Shown here piece after piece: positions 41,800 through 50,753 of a DNA stretch of 64,000 bases. The position numbers and the translations under genes are program-made. Under the pieces are notes generated by a model, which saw only the letters and a program-made list of their open reading frames with translations, searched no databases and was not told the DNA's origin. Position 1 is the stretch's first letter; every line of letters starts with the position of its first letter. The DNA is from JAIQFL01 sp035295745 (lineage in GTDB: Bacteria; Acidobacteriota; Terriglobia; Bryobacterales; Bryobacteraceae): NCBI GenBank assembly GCA_035295745.1, contig DATGIL010000069.1:62001-126000 (forward strand), read 5' to 3'.

Positions 41800-43056
41800 A
41801 TGCCGCTGGCCGACCGTCTGCATGATCTGCGCACAGGCTTCCAGCGCACCTTCTGGATCGCCAATACTCTCGAACTGTTCGAGCGATTCGCATTTTACGG
41901 ATCGAAGGCCGTTCTGGCGGTGTATCTTGCGGAGAAGGTTGCGCTCGGGCCTCAAGTGGCGGGCACGCTGGTGGGAGCGTTCTCAGGCGTGCTCTATTTC
42001 CTGCCGATCCTCGCAGGCACTTTGGTGGACCGGTATGGCTTTCGGCGGACGTTGGCGGTCTGTTTTGCGATTTTCACTGTCGGCTATTTCCTGATCGGCC
42101 TGGCTGGATTGCAGTTCGGCCAAAGAATCGCGGCGGCGGTGGGGCGAACGCCTTACATGGTTGCGGTGCTGCTGCTGACCGCGGTCGGCGGCTCCCTCAT
42201 TAAGCCCTGCATTGTGGGGACGGTGGCGAATACCTCCTCGGACCAGACGCGCTCGCTCGGGTATTCAATTTATTACACGTTGGTGAACCTGGGGGGCGCA
42301 CTCGGGCCGGTTCTGGCGTTGCAGGTGCGCGAGGGGCTCGGCATTGAGTACGTATTGATCATGTCGTCTGCGACATCGTTCGCGCTGTTTGTCGGCACGC
42401 TGATATTCTTCCGTGAGCCGCCGCTGAAAGAGTCGCGTTCGGAGCGCACCATGGCTCAAATTCTGAAGGACATGGTGCTGGTGTTCGGGAACTTGCGGTT
42501 CATGCTGTTCCTGATGATCGCGTCCGGGTTCTACATCCTGTTCTGGCAAATCTTCTACTCCTTCCCTTTCTACGTGCGTGAGGTCCTGCATTTCGAACGA
42601 TTCGAACTATTGGAGACCGTGGATGCGTGGTCGATCATCGTGCTGACCGTCCCGGCCACGGCGATGGTCAAGAACTGGAAGCCGATCCACGCGATCTCGC
42701 TCGGATTCCTGATCGCGAGTTTGGCCTGGCTGTTAATCCCGGCGGCGCCGTCCGTTGGAATCTCCATCGTCGCGATGGCGCTGTTTGCCGCGGGAGAAGC
42801 AACGTTTGCGCCACGATTCTATGAGTACGTGGCCAGCCTGGCACCGCCCAAACAATTAGGCACGTTTATGGGGTTCGCGTTTCTACCAGTCTCGATCGGC
42901 TCGTTCGTAGCGGGTCCGCTGGCGGGCTGGCTCGTCACCAACTACGTTCGAGGCGGACAGCCCAACATGCTGTGGTACATTCTGGCGGGGATCGGACTTG
43001 CATCCACTGTGGCGATGGTCCTGTACAACGCCGTCCTGGTGAAGAGGGAAGCATGA
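41800..43056 (+). CDS. POT-family (peptide) MFS transporter
   Basis: A 418-residue membrane protein with 11 to 12 hydrophobic segments. The N-terminal signature TLELFERFAFYGSKAVLAVYL corresponds to the E-x-x-E-R-F-x-Y-Y/G motif of proton-dependent oligopeptide transporters, and GGSLIKPCIVGTVA to the second signature region. DRYGFRRTL is the MFS loop 2-3 motif. The family's charged residues in helix 1 couple proton and peptide transport; here E-L-F-E-R is kept. It is shorter than typical DtpA (about 500) because the extra two helices are lacking. It is likely to import small peptides, but other substrates are possible. Confidence 0.8.
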   Translation: MPLADRLHDLRTGFQRTFWIANTLELFERFAFYGSKAVLAVYLAEKVALGPQVAGTLVGAFSGVLYFLPILAGTLVDRYGFRRTLAVCFAIFTVGYFLIGLAGLQFGQRIAAAVGRTPYMVAVLLLTAVGGSLIKPCIVGTVANTSSDQTRSLGYSIYYTLVNLGGALGPVLALQVREGLGIEYVLIMSSATSFALFVGTLIFFREPPLKESRSERTMAQILKDMVLVFGNLRFMLFLMIASGFYILFWQIFYSFPFYVREVLHFERFELLETVDAWSIIVLTVPATAMVKNWKPIHAISLGFLIASLAWLLIPAAPSVGISIVAMALFAAGEATFAPRFYEYVASLAPPKQLGTFMGFAFLPVSIGSFVAGPLAGWLVTNYVRGGQPNMLWYILAGIGLASTVAMVLYNAVLVKREA

Positions 43057-43170
43057 ACTGGACCCCCTCTTTCCGGAGCCTCCTGGCCAGCGAGGGGCGC
43101 GATCAGCACTGATAAGATGATCTGGACGCCCGAGTAACCGGACGTCGGATCCACAACTTGGGAGGATTAA

Positions 43171-44058
43171 ATGAGCCTCGGATTCTGTCCCAGAATGGTA
43201 CCGCTCTTCGTTATCGTCACGATCGCCGTGTCCGCCCAGCAATTGGCGCCACCTCAGCGCGAGATCCCGCTGGATCCGGGTGTAGCTCCCGGGTCCGAGA
43301 ACTGGAACTGGAGCGAAACGCAGACTTCGACCTCAACGGGCATGCCGATGGTACAGAATGTCGTTCGCCCAGTCCTGCAATACTACCCCGCCGACAGGAG
43401 TTCTGCCGTTGGGACGGCGATGATTGTTGCTCCAGGCGGCGGTTTCCGGAACCTCATGATGAGTTATGAAGGAGTGGACATCGCTCGCCGCCTGAATGCC
43501 GCAGGCATCGATGCCTTCGTCCTCAAGTACCGGCTGACCCACACCGACTCCAAGGGAGTCGCAGGCGGAAGTGGCAGTGGAGCTGACAATCCGCAGCGCG
43601 GCCAGAACGTGCGCGAATTGGCCGGTGCCGATGGACAGCAGGCCGTACGCATCATCCGGCAGCACGCAGCCGAGTACGGTTTCCGCCCCGACCGTATCGG
43701 CATGATCGGCTATTCGGCGGGTGGCGCCGTGCTCCTCTCGGCTGTTACCGGTCCGCCCGACTCCCGGCCCAACTTCGCGGCGCCGATCTATGCCGCTGGG
43801 GCTGATACCGCTAAGCCTCCAACCGACGGCGCACCACCGCTGTTCATCGCCGTAGCCTCAGACGATCAAGCTGTCGGATGGCAAGGCTCTGTTGATCTCT
43901 ACACCGCGTGGCGCAAGGCCAATATACCCGTCGAACTGCACATCTTCCAGACCGGCCTGCACGGCTTCACCAAGAAGGGTGGCGGTGCCGACCATTATTT
44001 GGACCGGTTGGAAGAATGGCTCAGAGTCAACGGCTGGCTGACAAAAGCTGGGCTGTGA
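43171..44058 (+). CDS. Exported alpha/beta hydrolase (esterase/xylan acetylesterase-like)
   Basis: A 295-residue protein with a short N-terminal export signal (VPLFVIVTIAVSAQQ). The oxyanion region is AMIVAPGGGFRNL, the nucleophile elbow is GYSAGG (Ser near residue 190), the Asp is in AVASDDQAV and the His in LHGFTKKGG. This order fits the BD-FAE/acetyl xylan esterase group. ATG 43171 follows GGGAGGATTAA. It stands alone between the transporter and the Cpx-like kinase. Likely to remove acyl groups from plant polysaccharides; not proven. Confidence 0.85.
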   Translation: MSLGFCPRMVPLFVIVTIAVSAQQLAPPQREIPLDPGVAPGSENWNWSETQTSTSTGMPMVQNVVRPVLQYYPADRSSAVGTAMIVAPGGGFRNLMMSYEGVDIARRLNAAGIDAFVLKYRLTHTDSKGVAGGSGSGADNPQRGQNVRELAGADGQQAVRIIRQHAAEYGFRPDRIGMIGYSAGGAVLLSAVTGPPDSRPNFAAPIYAAGADTAKPPTDGAPPLFIAVASDDQAVGWQGSVDLYTAWRKANIPVELHIFQTGLHGFTKKGGGADHYLDRLEEWLRVNGWLTKAGL

Positions 44059-44463
44059 CGCCTTCTTTTTAGAACTGCAGGAGATCACTGAAATACGCTA
44101 CGTGGGTTGGTTGCAGGCGCTGGGTTGTTCAGCGGTTCATCGACGTTCCCATCTTTGCAAACCGAGTGCCGGCGCGCACGGTGGCTGGAGGCGCGTCGAC
44201 CGCCACCCTCTTTGGTGACGCGTATGGTGAAGTCTTACGAAAGATGGGGTAAGGCTGCACTTTCGGTGCCCGCCCGGACTCGATCGCGTTTCGCGGATGC
44301 CCAACGTATTTCTTCGGGGCAGTCATCGATTGGTCGTCTGCCAATCCATTAAGCTCCGGCCCGGCCAAATCGGGCAATGCGGAACATCGAGATCCGATGC
44401 CGGTCGAAAATCCCTGAGAAGCAAGCAATGAAGAGTCTGGACACGCAAGCCTGGCTGCCTTGC
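44059..44463. other. Intergenic, no gene recognised
   Basis: About 400 bp between two converging genes. Frames have Arg-rich, shadow-like composition. No terminator with a clear stem and T-run was found. Confidence 0.4.
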
Positions 44464-45798
44464 CTACGCGGCATCTGTCACCGCGACGCTGCCGTTCTTC
44501 ACGGGGATTTCCAACTCCACCTCGAGCCCCGGCTGTGCGTTCCGCGCCCGAATACTTCCCTCATGTAACTCGATTGCGCGGCGTGCGATCGAGAGTCCCA
44601 ATCCAATGCCTCCGCTCGACCGATCTCGGTCGCTTTCCACACGGTAAAACGCGTCGAAAAGTCGTGGAAGGGCCTCCGGTGGGACTCCGGGTCCGTAGTC
44701 TCGCACGTCTACCACGGCCTTGCCGTTGTTCCGCCCGAGGGAGACTTCGACCGGCGATTCTCGCGGCGCGTAGCGAATCGCGTTGCGAATCACATTCTCC
44801 ACCGCTCGCCGCAGCATCTCCGGGTCTCCGGCCACGGTCACAGGCTCGCGCTTTTCATATTTCAACTGACAGCCGTGCGCGGCGGCTTCGATAGTCGAAT
44901 CGTCTACCAGTTGCTGCACCAGTTCGTCCAAACGCACGGGGTTGCGCCGCAGAGAACTGGGATCGCCCTCTGCCCGAGTGACTTGGAGGAGTTGGCCTAC
45001 CAGCGCGTTCAGCCGGTCCGATTCCTTCTGAATCCGATTGAGCGCGGCATTCAGATCGTCGCCGGACCGCGCCAATTCCACGGCCACTCCAAGTCTTGCC
45101 AGCGGCGAGCGCAGTTCGTGCGAGATGTCGAGCAGGAGTCTGCGTTCGGCCGTGAGCAGGGTTTCGATGCGATCGGCCATGCGATCGAAAGTGCGTGCCA
45201 ACTGGCCGAGTTCGTCGCGCCGGTCGGACCCGGCCCGCGTCGAAAGATCGCCCTTCCCGAAACGTTCTACGGCCTTCTGCAGGGCCCGGACGGGGCTGGT
45301 GAGATGGAATGCAAGCCAATAGCACAGCAGCACCGCCGCTGCCATCATGAACACATGCTCCGGCATCAGGAACCATGACCCCGGAGTCTCGCGGGGGACG
45401 ATCAGAAAGAACCAGTAATGTCCGTCATCCGCGGGACGCGCGACCATGCCGTCGCCAGCCCGGATGTACGGAAAGGCGGGGCGCCTGCGCGCGCGCCGCA
45501 CCAGGTCGGAACGGTCCTCATTCGTCAGCAGGTCGCGGCCTTTCTCGTCAGTCAGGACACCCTTCGCGTCGTAGATCTTCTGCAGATTATCCAGAAAAAG
45601 CTGGAGCGCCGGACGGCCGCCGGTCTCGTAACTGACCCGCGCTTCCTCCAGTTGAAACTTGACGAGCCGCGCGCCGGGAGCCTGCTGGTCGGAAGCATTC
45701 TGATTCACGCTCAGTGCGGAAATGAAGGCCGAGCCCACCACGAAAATGGCGAGTGTGCACCAGAACCAGAGCAGGATCTTGGCAAAGAGCGTTCTCAT
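44464..45798 (-). CDS. Sensor histidine kinase, CpxA-like
   Basis: A 444-residue membrane kinase. TM1 is near residues 7-30 (ILLWFWCTLAIFVVGSAFI), a periplasmic sensor loop follows to about 145, TM2 is near 147-165 (VFMMAAAVLLCYWLAF), then HAMP (LTSPVRALQKAVERFGKGDL), HisKA with the phospho-acceptor His227 (DISHELRSPLARL) and HATPase with N-box RNAIRYAP, DYGPGVP and GGIGLGLSIA. The domain order, sensor size and the neighbouring regulator and Spy-like gene fit the CpxA envelope-stress sensor type. Its start overlaps the regulator stop as ATGA. Confidence 0.9.
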   Translation of the reverse strand: MRTLFAKILLWFWCTLAIFVVGSAFISALSVNQNASDQQAPGARLVKFQLEEARVSYETGGRPALQLFLDNLQKIYDAKGVLTDEKGRDLLTNEDRSDLVRRARRRPAFPYIRAGDGMVARPADDGHYWFFLIVPRETPGSWFLMPEHVFMMAAAVLLCYWLAFHLTSPVRALQKAVERFGKGDLSTRAGSDRRDELGQLARTFDRMADRIETLLTAERRLLLDISHELRSPLARLGVAVELARSGDDLNAALNRIQKESDRLNALVGQLLQVTRAEGDPSSLRRNPVRLDELVQQLVDDSTIEAAAHGCQLKYEKREPVTVAGDPEMLRRAVENVIRNAIRYAPRESPVEVSLGRNNGKAVVDVRDYGPGVPPEALPRLFDAFYRVESDRDRSSGGIGLGLSIARRAIELHEGSIRARNAQPGLEVELEIPVKNGSVAVTDAA

Positions 45799-46487
45799 TC
45801 CGCCGCCGCATCCTCGGGCGTCCGGCAGAACTGGTAGCCCACGCCGCGGATCGTTTTGATGAGTGTATCACCGGCCTCCAGCTTTTTGCGGAGGTGGCTG
45901 ATATGCATGTCGATGGAGCGGTCGAACGCCGTGGCCTTGCGGTTGTAAAAATTCTCCATGAGCGTATCGCGCGAAAGCACTCGCCCGGCGGACCGCATCA
46001 ACAACTCCAGTATGTCGAATTCGAACGTGGTCAACTCCACGTGCTTGCCGTGGGCAGTCACTTCGCGCGTGCCGGTATCGAGGATCACACCGTTCACTTC
46101 GAGCCGTCCCGGAACGGCTGCGGGTCGAGGTTCATAGCGGCGCAAAATCGCCCGAATGCGTGCTGCCAGTTCGCGCGGGTTGAATGGCTTCGGCAAGTAG
46201 TCGTCGGCACCCAGCTCGAGTCCAACGATGCGGTCCACATCTTCGCCCCGCGCGGTCAGCATGATCACGGGCACCTTGCTCTTTTGCCGCAGGCGGCGCA
46301 GGATTTCGAAGCCGTCGATTCCCGGCAACATCACGTCGAGCACGACCAGGTCAATTCCGGGCTGGGACGCATGGTCCAGGCCCCGATGGCCTTCGTGCTC
46401 GAATTCCACCGTAAAGCCTTCCCGCTTGAGGAACTCGCCCAACAACGAGCAGAGTTCCGCGTCATCGTCGACCAATAAGATGGGCAC
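45795..46487 (-). CDS. OmpR-type response regulator, CpxR-like
   Basis: A 230-residue regulator starting with GTG 46487. The receiver domain has acidic pocket DDD (residues 7-9), phospho-acceptor Asp51 (VVLDVMLPG), Thr in MLTARG and Lys in LPKPFN. The winged-helix Trans_reg_C domain holds ELTTFEFDILELLMR, RSIDMHISHLRKKL and TIRGVGYQF. First gene of the pair with the kinase. GTAAG-type direct repeats in the region upstream of its start and of the divergent spy-like gene suggest self-control. Confidence 0.93.
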   Translation of the reverse strand: MPILLVDDDAELCSLLGEFLKREGFTVEFEHEGHRGLDHASQPGIDLVVLDVMLPGIDGFEILRRLRQKSKVPVIMLTARGEDVDRIVGLELGADDYLPKPFNPRELAARIRAILRRYEPRPAAVPGRLEVNGVILDTGTREVTAHGKHVELTTFEFDILELLMRSAGRVLSRDTLMENFYNRKATAFDRSIDMHISHLRKKLEAGDTLIKTIRGVGYQFCRTPEDAAAE

Positions 46488-46521
46488 GGTTAAAACTTAC
46501 CATGGCTGCAATTCGGTGGGC

Positions 46522-46556
46522 GTAAGTCTTGGTGTTCTACTGTAAGACTTCGTAAA
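46522..46556 (+). promoter_or_regulatory. CpxR-like operator in the regulator / spy-like divergent promoter
   Basis: GTAAG at 46522, GTAAG at 46542 and GTAAA at 46552, that is GTAAG-N15-GTAAG-N5-GTAAA, all in the same direction and phased at 10 or 20 bp. The last two form the E. coli CpxR consensus GTAAA-N5-GTAAA with one change. They lie 35 to 70 bp before the regulator gene and about 135 bp before the spy-like gene. Further GTAAG words on the other strand occur at 46487-46500 and 46645-46655. Confidence 0.65.
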
Positions 46557-46687
46557 TCGGCGCCGTCACCGCAACCAGCGGGTGGCACTCGGGTTCATCT
46601 CAACGAGGCACCTTTTACACAGATTTACCGCGCGGACAAATCAAACTTACGGTAGGCCTCTACAGTCGAAATGAGAGGTATTTAGTC

Positions 46688-47164
46688 ATGAAAACTTATT
46701 TGACGAGATTCGCAACGGTCGCGGCTCTGGCCGCCGGAATGGCATTTGCCCAAACGACCCCCGCACCGGCCACGGCACCCCAGACGGGTACAGGCAAGGC
46801 TGCTGTGAGGCCGCGCGCTGCCATGCGTCGCCGGATGATGCAGGCGCTGAATCTGACGCCCGATCAGAAGCAGCAGGCACAGGCGATTTTCCAACAGACC
46901 AGGCAGAGCGTACAGCCGATCGCACAGCAGGCGAAACAGAACCGACAGGCTCTGGCCGATGCCGTCAAGGCCAACGACACCGCAAAGATCCAGCAACTCG
47001 CCTCGCAACAGGGTAGCCTGAATGGCCAACTGCTGACGCTCCGTTCCGAATCCATGGCGAAGTTCTATAACATTCTTACTCCGGATCAACGCGCCAAGGC
47101 TGACCAGATGCAGATGAAGATCCAACAGCTCCGGCAGCAACGCAGAGCTGCGTTCCAAGGCTAA
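46688..47164 (+). CDS. Spy/CpxP-like periplasmic protein
   Basis: A 158-residue secreted protein. Signal peptide residues 1-21 (FATVAALAAGMAFA), a Pro/Ala/Thr linker, then a helical part with two LTxxQ motifs (LTPDQKQQ at about 56-63, LTPDQRAKADQ near the C-terminus) and Gln/Lys-rich helices between them. These are the hallmarks of the Spy/CpxP chaperone and stress-sensor family, which bind unfolded periplasmic proteins or the kinase sensor domain. Divergent from the Cpx-like pair with the operator between them. Followed by a strong terminator. Confidence 0.87.
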   Translation: MKTYLTRFATVAALAAGMAFAQTTPAPATAPQTGTGKAAVRPRAAMRRRMMQALNLTPDQKQQAQAIFQQTRQSVQPIAQQAKQNRQALADAVKANDTAKIQQLASQQGSLNGQLLTLRSESMAKFYNILTPDQRAKADQMQMKIQQLRQQRRAAFQG

Positions 47165-47197
47165 TCGAAGCAACGTCCGAACACCGGCCAACCTGAC

Positions 47198-47227
47198 GGG
47201 GCCCCATTTGCGGGCCCCATTTTTTTT
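47198..47227 (+). terminator. Rho-independent terminator after the spy-like gene
   Basis: Stem GGGGCCC (47198-47204) and GGGCCCC (47212-47218) with a 7-nt loop, followed by A and eight to nine T. It ends the spy-like transcript 34 nt after the stop and insulates xylulokinase. Confidence 0.93.
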
Positions 47228-47263
47228 CTGCATAGCGCGCTGGCGGCCAGCTACGATATCCCT

Positions 47264-48754
47264 ATGTGGCTTGGCATCGACATTGGCACCGGCGGGACAC
47301 GCGCCCTCCTGATCGACAACCGCGGCGTGGTCCGCGCGGGGTATACCGCTCCTCACGAGGAAATGCAGATGGAGCGTCCGCTGTGGGCCGAGCAGCGTCC
47401 CGGCAATTGGTGGGACGCTGCCGTTCTCGCGATTCGCGGCGTTCTGGGCACTGCCCGTGTCTCTGGACGAGATATTCTGGGCGTCGGCCTTTCGGGCCAG
47501 ATGCACGGTCTCGTGATTCTTGATAGTGGCGACGAGGTGATCCGGCCGTCGCTGATCTGGTGCGACCAGCGCAGCCAGGCGCAGGTGGACGCGGTTAACG
47601 CCAAACTCGGCCGCGACAAGGTTCTGCAGTCCATCGCCAATCCCGTCCTTACCGGGTTCACATTGCCCAAGCTGCTGTGGGTGAGGGATCACGAGCCGCA
47701 TTACTTCGAACGGGTTCGCAAGGTGCTGCTGCCCAAGGACTATGTGCGCTTCCGCCTCACCGGGGAGTTCGCTTCGGAAGTGTCCGACGCTTCCGGCACC
47801 GCGCTTTTCGACGTGGTGAATCGCCGCTGGTCCTTCGAGATGATGGATGGGTTGGGGCTGGATCGCACGATCCTGCCCACCTGCTACGAATCCACGGAAG
47901 TGACTGGCAAGATCACCGCGGATGTCGCCGACCTGACGGGTTTGCAGGCCGGCACGCCGGTGGTCGGCGGCGGCGGCGACCAGGCTGCCAGCGCCGTCGG
48001 CAATGGCATTGTCGAAGAGGGCATTGTGTCCTGCACGCTGGGGACTTCCGGCGTGGTGTTTGCACACATGGAAAAGGTGGCCTACGATCCGGCGGGCCGG
48101 GTTCACACCTTTTGCCATGCTGTGCCCGGCAAGTGGCATGTGATGGGAGTCACGCAGGGGGCCGGGCTCAGTTTGCAGTGGTTCAGAAATCAATTGGCGG
48201 GGGGAGCCTCTTACGACTCGCTGACCGCCGAAGCGGCGAATTCGCCTGCGGGCGCGCAGGGTCTCTTTTGGCTCCCCTACCTGATGGGCGAGCGAACGCC
48301 GCATCTCGACGCGCTGGCTCGCGGGGGCTGGATCGGACTGACCGCGCGCCACACTCGCGCCGATCTGATTCGCTCGGTAATCGAAGGCGTCTCGTACAGC
48401 CAGCGCGATTGTCTGGAGATCATCGAGTCGCTCGGCGTCCCCATCAGTTCCGTCCGCGCTTCAGGTGGAGGCGCACAGAGCGCCTTCTGGCGGAAGTTGC
48501 TGGCCGCCATTCTGAATCATCGTGTGGTCACGTTACAGACGCAGGAGGGATCGGCATACGGAGCCGCGCTTCTCGCCTTAGCGGGCTCTGGCGAGTATGC
48601 GTCCGTGCCGGAGGTTTGCCGCGTCGCAATCCACGAGACCGATACCGTGGTGGCGGCCGAGGCGGATGAGACGTTTTACCGGAAAGGACATCGGGTCTAC
48701 CAGGCACTCTACCAGGCGCTCAAGCCGATCTATCCGCAGATCGCGGCGCTCTGA
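47264..48754 (+). CDS. xylB: Xylulokinase
   Basis: A 496-residue FGGY carbohydrate kinase that phosphorylates D-xylulose to xylulose 5-phosphate. The N-terminal phosphate-binding motif is GIDIGTGGTRALL; LSGQMHGLVILD is the substrate-binding signature specific to xylulokinases, with catalytic Asp region VVGGGGDQAA; the second FGGY signature and ATP site are GVSYSQRDCLEII and ASGGGAQSAFWRKLLA. The length fits the family. No xylose isomerase or transporter is next to it, so it acts alone here. Catabolic use of plant xylose would fit the esterase and lyase-like genes nearby. Confidence 0.93.
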   Translation: MWLGIDIGTGGTRALLIDNRGVVRAGYTAPHEEMQMERPLWAEQRPGNWWDAAVLAIRGVLGTARVSGRDILGVGLSGQMHGLVILDSGDEVIRPSLIWCDQRSQAQVDAVNAKLGRDKVLQSIANPVLTGFTLPKLLWVRDHEPHYFERVRKVLLPKDYVRFRLTGEFASEVSDASGTALFDVVNRRWSFEMMDGLGLDRTILPTCYESTEVTGKITADVADLTGLQAGTPVVGGGGDQAASAVGNGIVEEGIVSCTLGTSGVVFAHMEKVAYDPAGRVHTFCHAVPGKWHVMGVTQGAGLSLQWFRNQLAGGASYDSLTAEAANSPAGAQGLFWLPYLMGERTPHLDALARGGWIGLTARHTRADLIRSVIEGVSYSQRDCLEIIESLGVPISSVRASGGGAQSAFWRKLLAAILNHRVVTLQTQEGSAYGAALLALAGSGEYASVPEVCRVAIHETDTVVAAEADETFYRKGHRVYQALYQALKPIYPQIAAL

Positions 48755-48801
48755 CGGATCTGCATTGTGAAGCATGCGGGGAATGGCCACTGGGCTGGTG
48801 C

Positions 48802-49623
48802 TCAGTGACCGGCGGCACACGTGTTCAGCGCGGCCACGATGTCCGCGGGATTGGACGGATCGATGGAGCGTCCACTGAGCCCGGTGCACGTAGGCCGGCT
48901 GCTTAACCCGCTGAGTGGCAGGGCGGGAAACTGGGTCGTGTCCTCTCCGCCGGCGCCGAACGCCATTTCATCGCGCACCGCGGCAAGGAACGCGCCGAGC
49001 GATGAGGTATCGGCCGTCGACGGACTCAGCATCTCTTCCACCGAGAGTTTACCGTCTTTGTTGCCATCAAGGCGTTGGAAGATACCGGGCAAAGTGCTTT
49101 GGTCGTTGAGATAGGACTGAAGCTGAGGCGTACTCTGCAGGCCGATTGAGCGAGTGAGTTGTTGCTGCGCCAGTACGCCGAGCCGCAGCCACATCTCGTG
49201 CGCAGCCGCATCGCTGCCCGGCGTGGGTGAGCAGACCGGTGTTCCGCCGCGCTGATCGATGGTGCACGTCTCCGTGCCGGTCTTGCCGGGGGCCACCGGT
49301 TCGGCTGCGACGACGAACGATTGCGTATCGGCCTTCACGACAGTGTATAAGTGACCGCCGGTCACGCCTGAAATAAGCTTTTCGTCCTGGAGGCCGCAGG
49401 CGCGGAGTTGGACGAGATCCGAGACGTAAGTGCCCCGGACCTTGAGGCAAGTCGCCTGGGCGACGGCGATCTGCTTAAGATTGTTCTGCGCCTGCGCGCG
49501 GTTGGCTGCCTCGCGCACCTTCTGTGTCGCCGGGAGCAGCAAGCCGATCAGGATCGCAATGATAGCGATCACAACCAGCAGTTCAATCACTGTAAAACCT
49601 TTGCGTTCCGTAGCTCTTGACAT
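48802..49623 (-). CDS. Type II secretion/type IV pilus pseudopilin with an EF-hand
   Basis: A 273-residue protein with a class III prepilin leader: RKGFTVIELLVVIAIIAILIGLLLP, cleaved after Gly9 with Phe10 as the mature N-terminus and Glu14 as the conserved E5. The rest resembles DUF1559-like pseudopilins (QKVREAANRAQAQNNLKQIA). At about residues 188-202 the segment LDGNKDGKLSVEEM has the Dx(D/N)xDG pattern of an EF-hand, so it may bind calcium. Four Cys in the globular part can form two disulfides. Encoded alone; the assembly machine must lie elsewhere. Confidence 0.83.
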   Translation of the reverse strand: MSRATERKGFTVIELLVVIAIIAILIGLLLPATQKVREAANRAQAQNNLKQIAVAQATCLKVRGTYVSDLVQLRACGLQDEKLISGVTGGHLYTVVKADTQSFVVAAEPVAPGKTGTETCTIDQRGGTPVCSPTPGSDAAAHEMWLRLGVLAQQQLTRSIGLQSTPQLQSYLNDQSTLPGIFQRLDGNKDGKLSVEEMLSPSTADTSSLGAFLAAVRDEMAFGAGGEDTTQFPALPLSGLSSRPTCTGLSGRSIDPSNPADIVAALNTCAAGH

Positions 49624-49822
49624 GTGTTTCTCACTCCTGTCTGAGGGTAGCCATGGCCATCCGGTGAATCATGGAGGCTTTGTAAAAGTTTTGTGGAGTG
49701 CGCCGCGAGAAGTTCCGTAACGTTGTCTCCAGGTTCCCAACGCCAACGCGGGGGTGGCCGAGACGAAAGCGATATCCGACGCCCAGCCGTCCAAGGGCCT
49801 GGCGGTGATAGACTCTTCCCCA

Positions 49823-50575
49823 ATGACACCCAAATTCCTAGTGCTGGCCGCCTTCGCCGCCTCGTGCCTCTTCGCCCAGACGAAGCCCGTCTTCACCGAG
49901 ACCTTCGAGTCGGGCAAAATCGATCCCGCTGTCTGGGATATCCGCACCACGGGCGCTGCCACCATCGCCGTGGAGCCCGCGGATGGCGCGCACGGCAAGT
50001 TCGCCCTGCATGTTCACTACCCGGAAATGACGCGCGGGAGCTACGCTTTTATCGTCGCGACCCACCTGCCCTCGTCGGTGGAGAAGCACTTCTTTGGGCG
50101 CGCTTACATGAAGATCACCTCGGGCCTTACGCCTACTCACAATCCCCTCATCTTTGCCGGCGAACCCGGCTGGCCGCTCTCGAAATTCAATGAAATCGGC
50201 ACTTACCGCACCGACTGGATGCCGTCTTATCAAGAGAACAAATCGCCCGCCGGGCAGGGAAGAGGCGAAGTAACCTACCGGTCCGAAGTGGTTCCGCCGC
50301 TCGACAAATGGTTTTTGCTCGAATGGGAATTCAGCGATGACCCATCGTTCATCACCCTCTGGGTGGATGGCCAGGTGGTTCAGAACACCATGAACAACCA
50401 GAAGGTCGACACTGTGAAGTTCGACTGGCCCAAAGGCAGCGACACGGTCTCCGGTCTCGTTGGAGCCTTTAAGGAATTCGGCTTCGGCGCCCGTGCATGG
50501 CAGAACCCCATGACCGCCTTCGATGTCTACTACGACGACATCGCCATCGGCGGTTCCCGGCTCGGAGCAAAGTGA
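49823..50575 (+). CDS. Exported concanavalin-like beta-sandwich protein
   Basis: A 250-residue protein with signal peptide FLVLAAFAASCLFA. The remainder reads as a beta-sandwich of the ConA-like lectin/glucanase type: ETFESGKIDPAVWDIRTTG, GKFALHVHYPEM, AYMKITSGLTPTHNPLIFAG, WFLLEWEFSDDPSFITLWVDGQ and FDVYYDDIAIG. It resembles the Cip1-like carbohydrate-binding or lyase core proteins; no catalytic pair can be fixed. The start at 49823 is chosen because the signal peptide begins there. Probably acts on extracellular polysaccharide. Confidence 0.7.
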   Translation: MTPKFLVLAAFAASCLFAQTKPVFTETFESGKIDPAVWDIRTTGAATIAVEPADGAHGKFALHVHYPEMTRGSYAFIVATHLPSSVEKHFFGRAYMKITSGLTPTHNPLIFAGEPGWPLSKFNEIGTYRTDWMPSYQENKSPAGQGRGEVTYRSEVVPPLDKWFLLEWEFSDDPSFITLWVDGQVVQNTMNNQKVDTVKFDWPKGSDTVSGLVGAFKEFGFGARAWQNPMTAFDVYYDDIAIGGSRLGAK

Positions 50576-50753
50576 TTGGGTGACGTAGCAGATACGCGCG
50601 GAGTGACAGCGCCATACGCCTGTTCTCGCGCGGAGACAAGCTCACAGAGACGGGCTAACCCGCCCGAACTGGCTGCCTGATGCCGGCCAGGTCGGGACGG
50701 AGCTCAAGAAACGTTCTGTTGCCGATGCTTCTCGTTTACCTAACGCGAAGTAA

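Noticed and set aside
46682..48352. A 556-codon open frame on the minus strand opposite the spy-like and xylB genes
   Set aside because: It spans two well-supported genes and a terminator on the other strand; GC-rich codon use leaves long antisense frames open.
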